This document shows, piece after piece, positions 63,520-64,000 of a stretch of DNA of 64,000 bases (the first letter of the stretch is position 1; each line of letters begins with the position of its first letter). Under the pieces are notes generated by a model, which was given only the letters and a program-made list of their open reading frames with translations, made no database searches and was not told the origin of the DNA. Location: positions 121,842-185,841 of the forward strand of contig CAJTPF010000001.1 in NCBI GenBank assembly GCA_910578175.1. Direction: 5' to 3'. The position numbers were made by a program, and so were the translations under genes. The DNA comes from an uncultured Lachnospiraceae bacterium. Its GTDB lineage: Bacteria; Bacillota; Clostridia; Lachnospirales; Lachnospiraceae.

Positions 63520-64000
63520 ATGGACATTTTTAGTATTTTTACCATGTTTGGCGGTCTGGCCTTGTTTTTATACGGAATGAATCTGATGGGAGAAGGTCTG
63601 GCAAAAGTATCCGGCGGAAAGTTAGAGCAGATACTGGAGCGAATGACCAATTCCACCGGAAAAGCCGTGCTGCTGGGAGCTGCGGTCACGGCGGTGATTC
63701 AGTCTTCGTCTGCAACCACGGTAATGGTGGTGGGATTTGTAAATTCGGGAATCATGCGGCTGTCCCAGGCGGTAGGGGTGATCATGGGAGCCAATATCGG
63801 AACAACGGTTACTTCATGGGTACTGAGTCTTGCAGGAATCGACAGCAGCAATTTCTTTGTTCAGTTTTTGAAGCCCAGTTCCTTTTCTCCGGTGCTGGCA
63901 GTCATTGGCATGATACTGATCATGTTTACAAAAAGCGATAAGAAAAAAGATGTGGGTTCCATTCTGATCGGTTTTGCCATTCTGATGTTCGGAATGGATA
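63520..64000 (+). CDS. Na+/phosphate cotransporter family protein (3' end outside window)
   Basis: The first 160 residues are present. It opens MDIFSIFTMFGGLALFLYGM and contains VIQSSSATTVMVVGFVNSG, the family's conserved QSSSAT repeat, and GANIGTTVTSW. Membrane helices at about 5-22, 45-70, 75-100, 120-140. Full proteins in this family also carry a C-terminal PhoU-like domain, out of view here. It takes up phosphate with sodium. Position behind a PhoB/PhoR-like pair and a Pho-box-like repeat suggests induction by phosphate shortage. Confidence 0.92.
   Translation, partial: MDIFSIFTMFGGLALFLYGMNLMGEGLAKVSGGKLEQILERMTNSTGKAVLLGAAVTAVIQSSSATTVMVVGFVNSGIMRLSQAVGVIMGANIGTTVTSWVLSLAGIDSSNFFVQFLKPSSFSPVLAVIGMILIMFTKSDKKKDVGSILIGFAILMFGMD

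Overview
The window looks like a chromosomal stretch of a low-to-moderate GC, anaerobic, spore-forming-type Firmicute, most plausibly a Lachnospiraceae/Clostridia gut bacterium. Supporting signs are strong AGGAGG ribosome sites, TTG and GTG starts, consensus sigma-A promoters with 17-bp spacers, rubrerythrin, a SleC-type spore cortex-lytic gene, a serC-serA-DUF1015 neighbourhood, and many two-component systems. I saw no rRNA, tRNA or CRISPR array.

Layout. 1-2159: a GH13 amylase cut by the window edge, and a DegV protein. 2284-15502: a signalling block with an HD-GYP response regulator, a PAS histidine kinase, a degenerate HD-GYP regulator, CheR-CheB-CheY-CheA-CheW, a chemoreceptor with almost no external domain, a lone HPt protein and a hybrid kinase with two receiver domains. 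15837-19710: asnA, hflX, thyA and folA. 19777-33611: a sleC-like gene split by a 12.58-kb integrative element. 33903-39791: carbonic anhydrase, a zinc-binding-domain chemoreceptor, a third XRE paralogue, an exonuclease, a HAD hydrolase and small proteins. 39940-45159: an ABC permease/ATPase pair with its own two-component system. 45256-53038: rubrerythrin and a leuB-ilvD-ilvB-serC-serA biosynthetic run. 53477-57696: an AT-rich patch holding a broken surface protein with starch-binding modules. 57988-64000: DUF1015, a Fur-family regulator, an HD hydrolase, a patatin-like protein, and a PhoB/PhoR-like pair followed by a Na/phosphate transporter.

The main discovery is the split sleC gene. Its first 292 codons (19777-20652) and its last 126 codons (33231-33608) flank an element bounded by a 9-bp core repeat, TGGATGACC. 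Just inside the core lie 19-bp inverted arms that match perfectly (20656-20674 and 33201-33219). Joining the two sides restores one uninterrupted frame of about 418 residues, the size of known SleC proteins. Joining the element ends gives an almost perfect 52-bp dyad centred on TG, as expected of an attP for a large serine recombinase, and the element encodes such a recombinase (27972-29444). This resembles the skin and SPbeta-type intervening elements that are removed from spore genes in the mother cell. A sigma-K-like promoter sits in front of the split gene. Whether excision is developmentally controlled is inference.

Element cargo: an AAA ATPase with a nuclease-like C-terminus, an ImmA/IrrE peptidase with a membrane partner, a MerR-controlled ABC exporter pair (one gene frameshifted), the recombinase, two tiny proteins, an unknown 273-residue protein, two XRE regulators with duplicated promoters, and a DUF6881-like protein. 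No conjugation or replication genes were seen.
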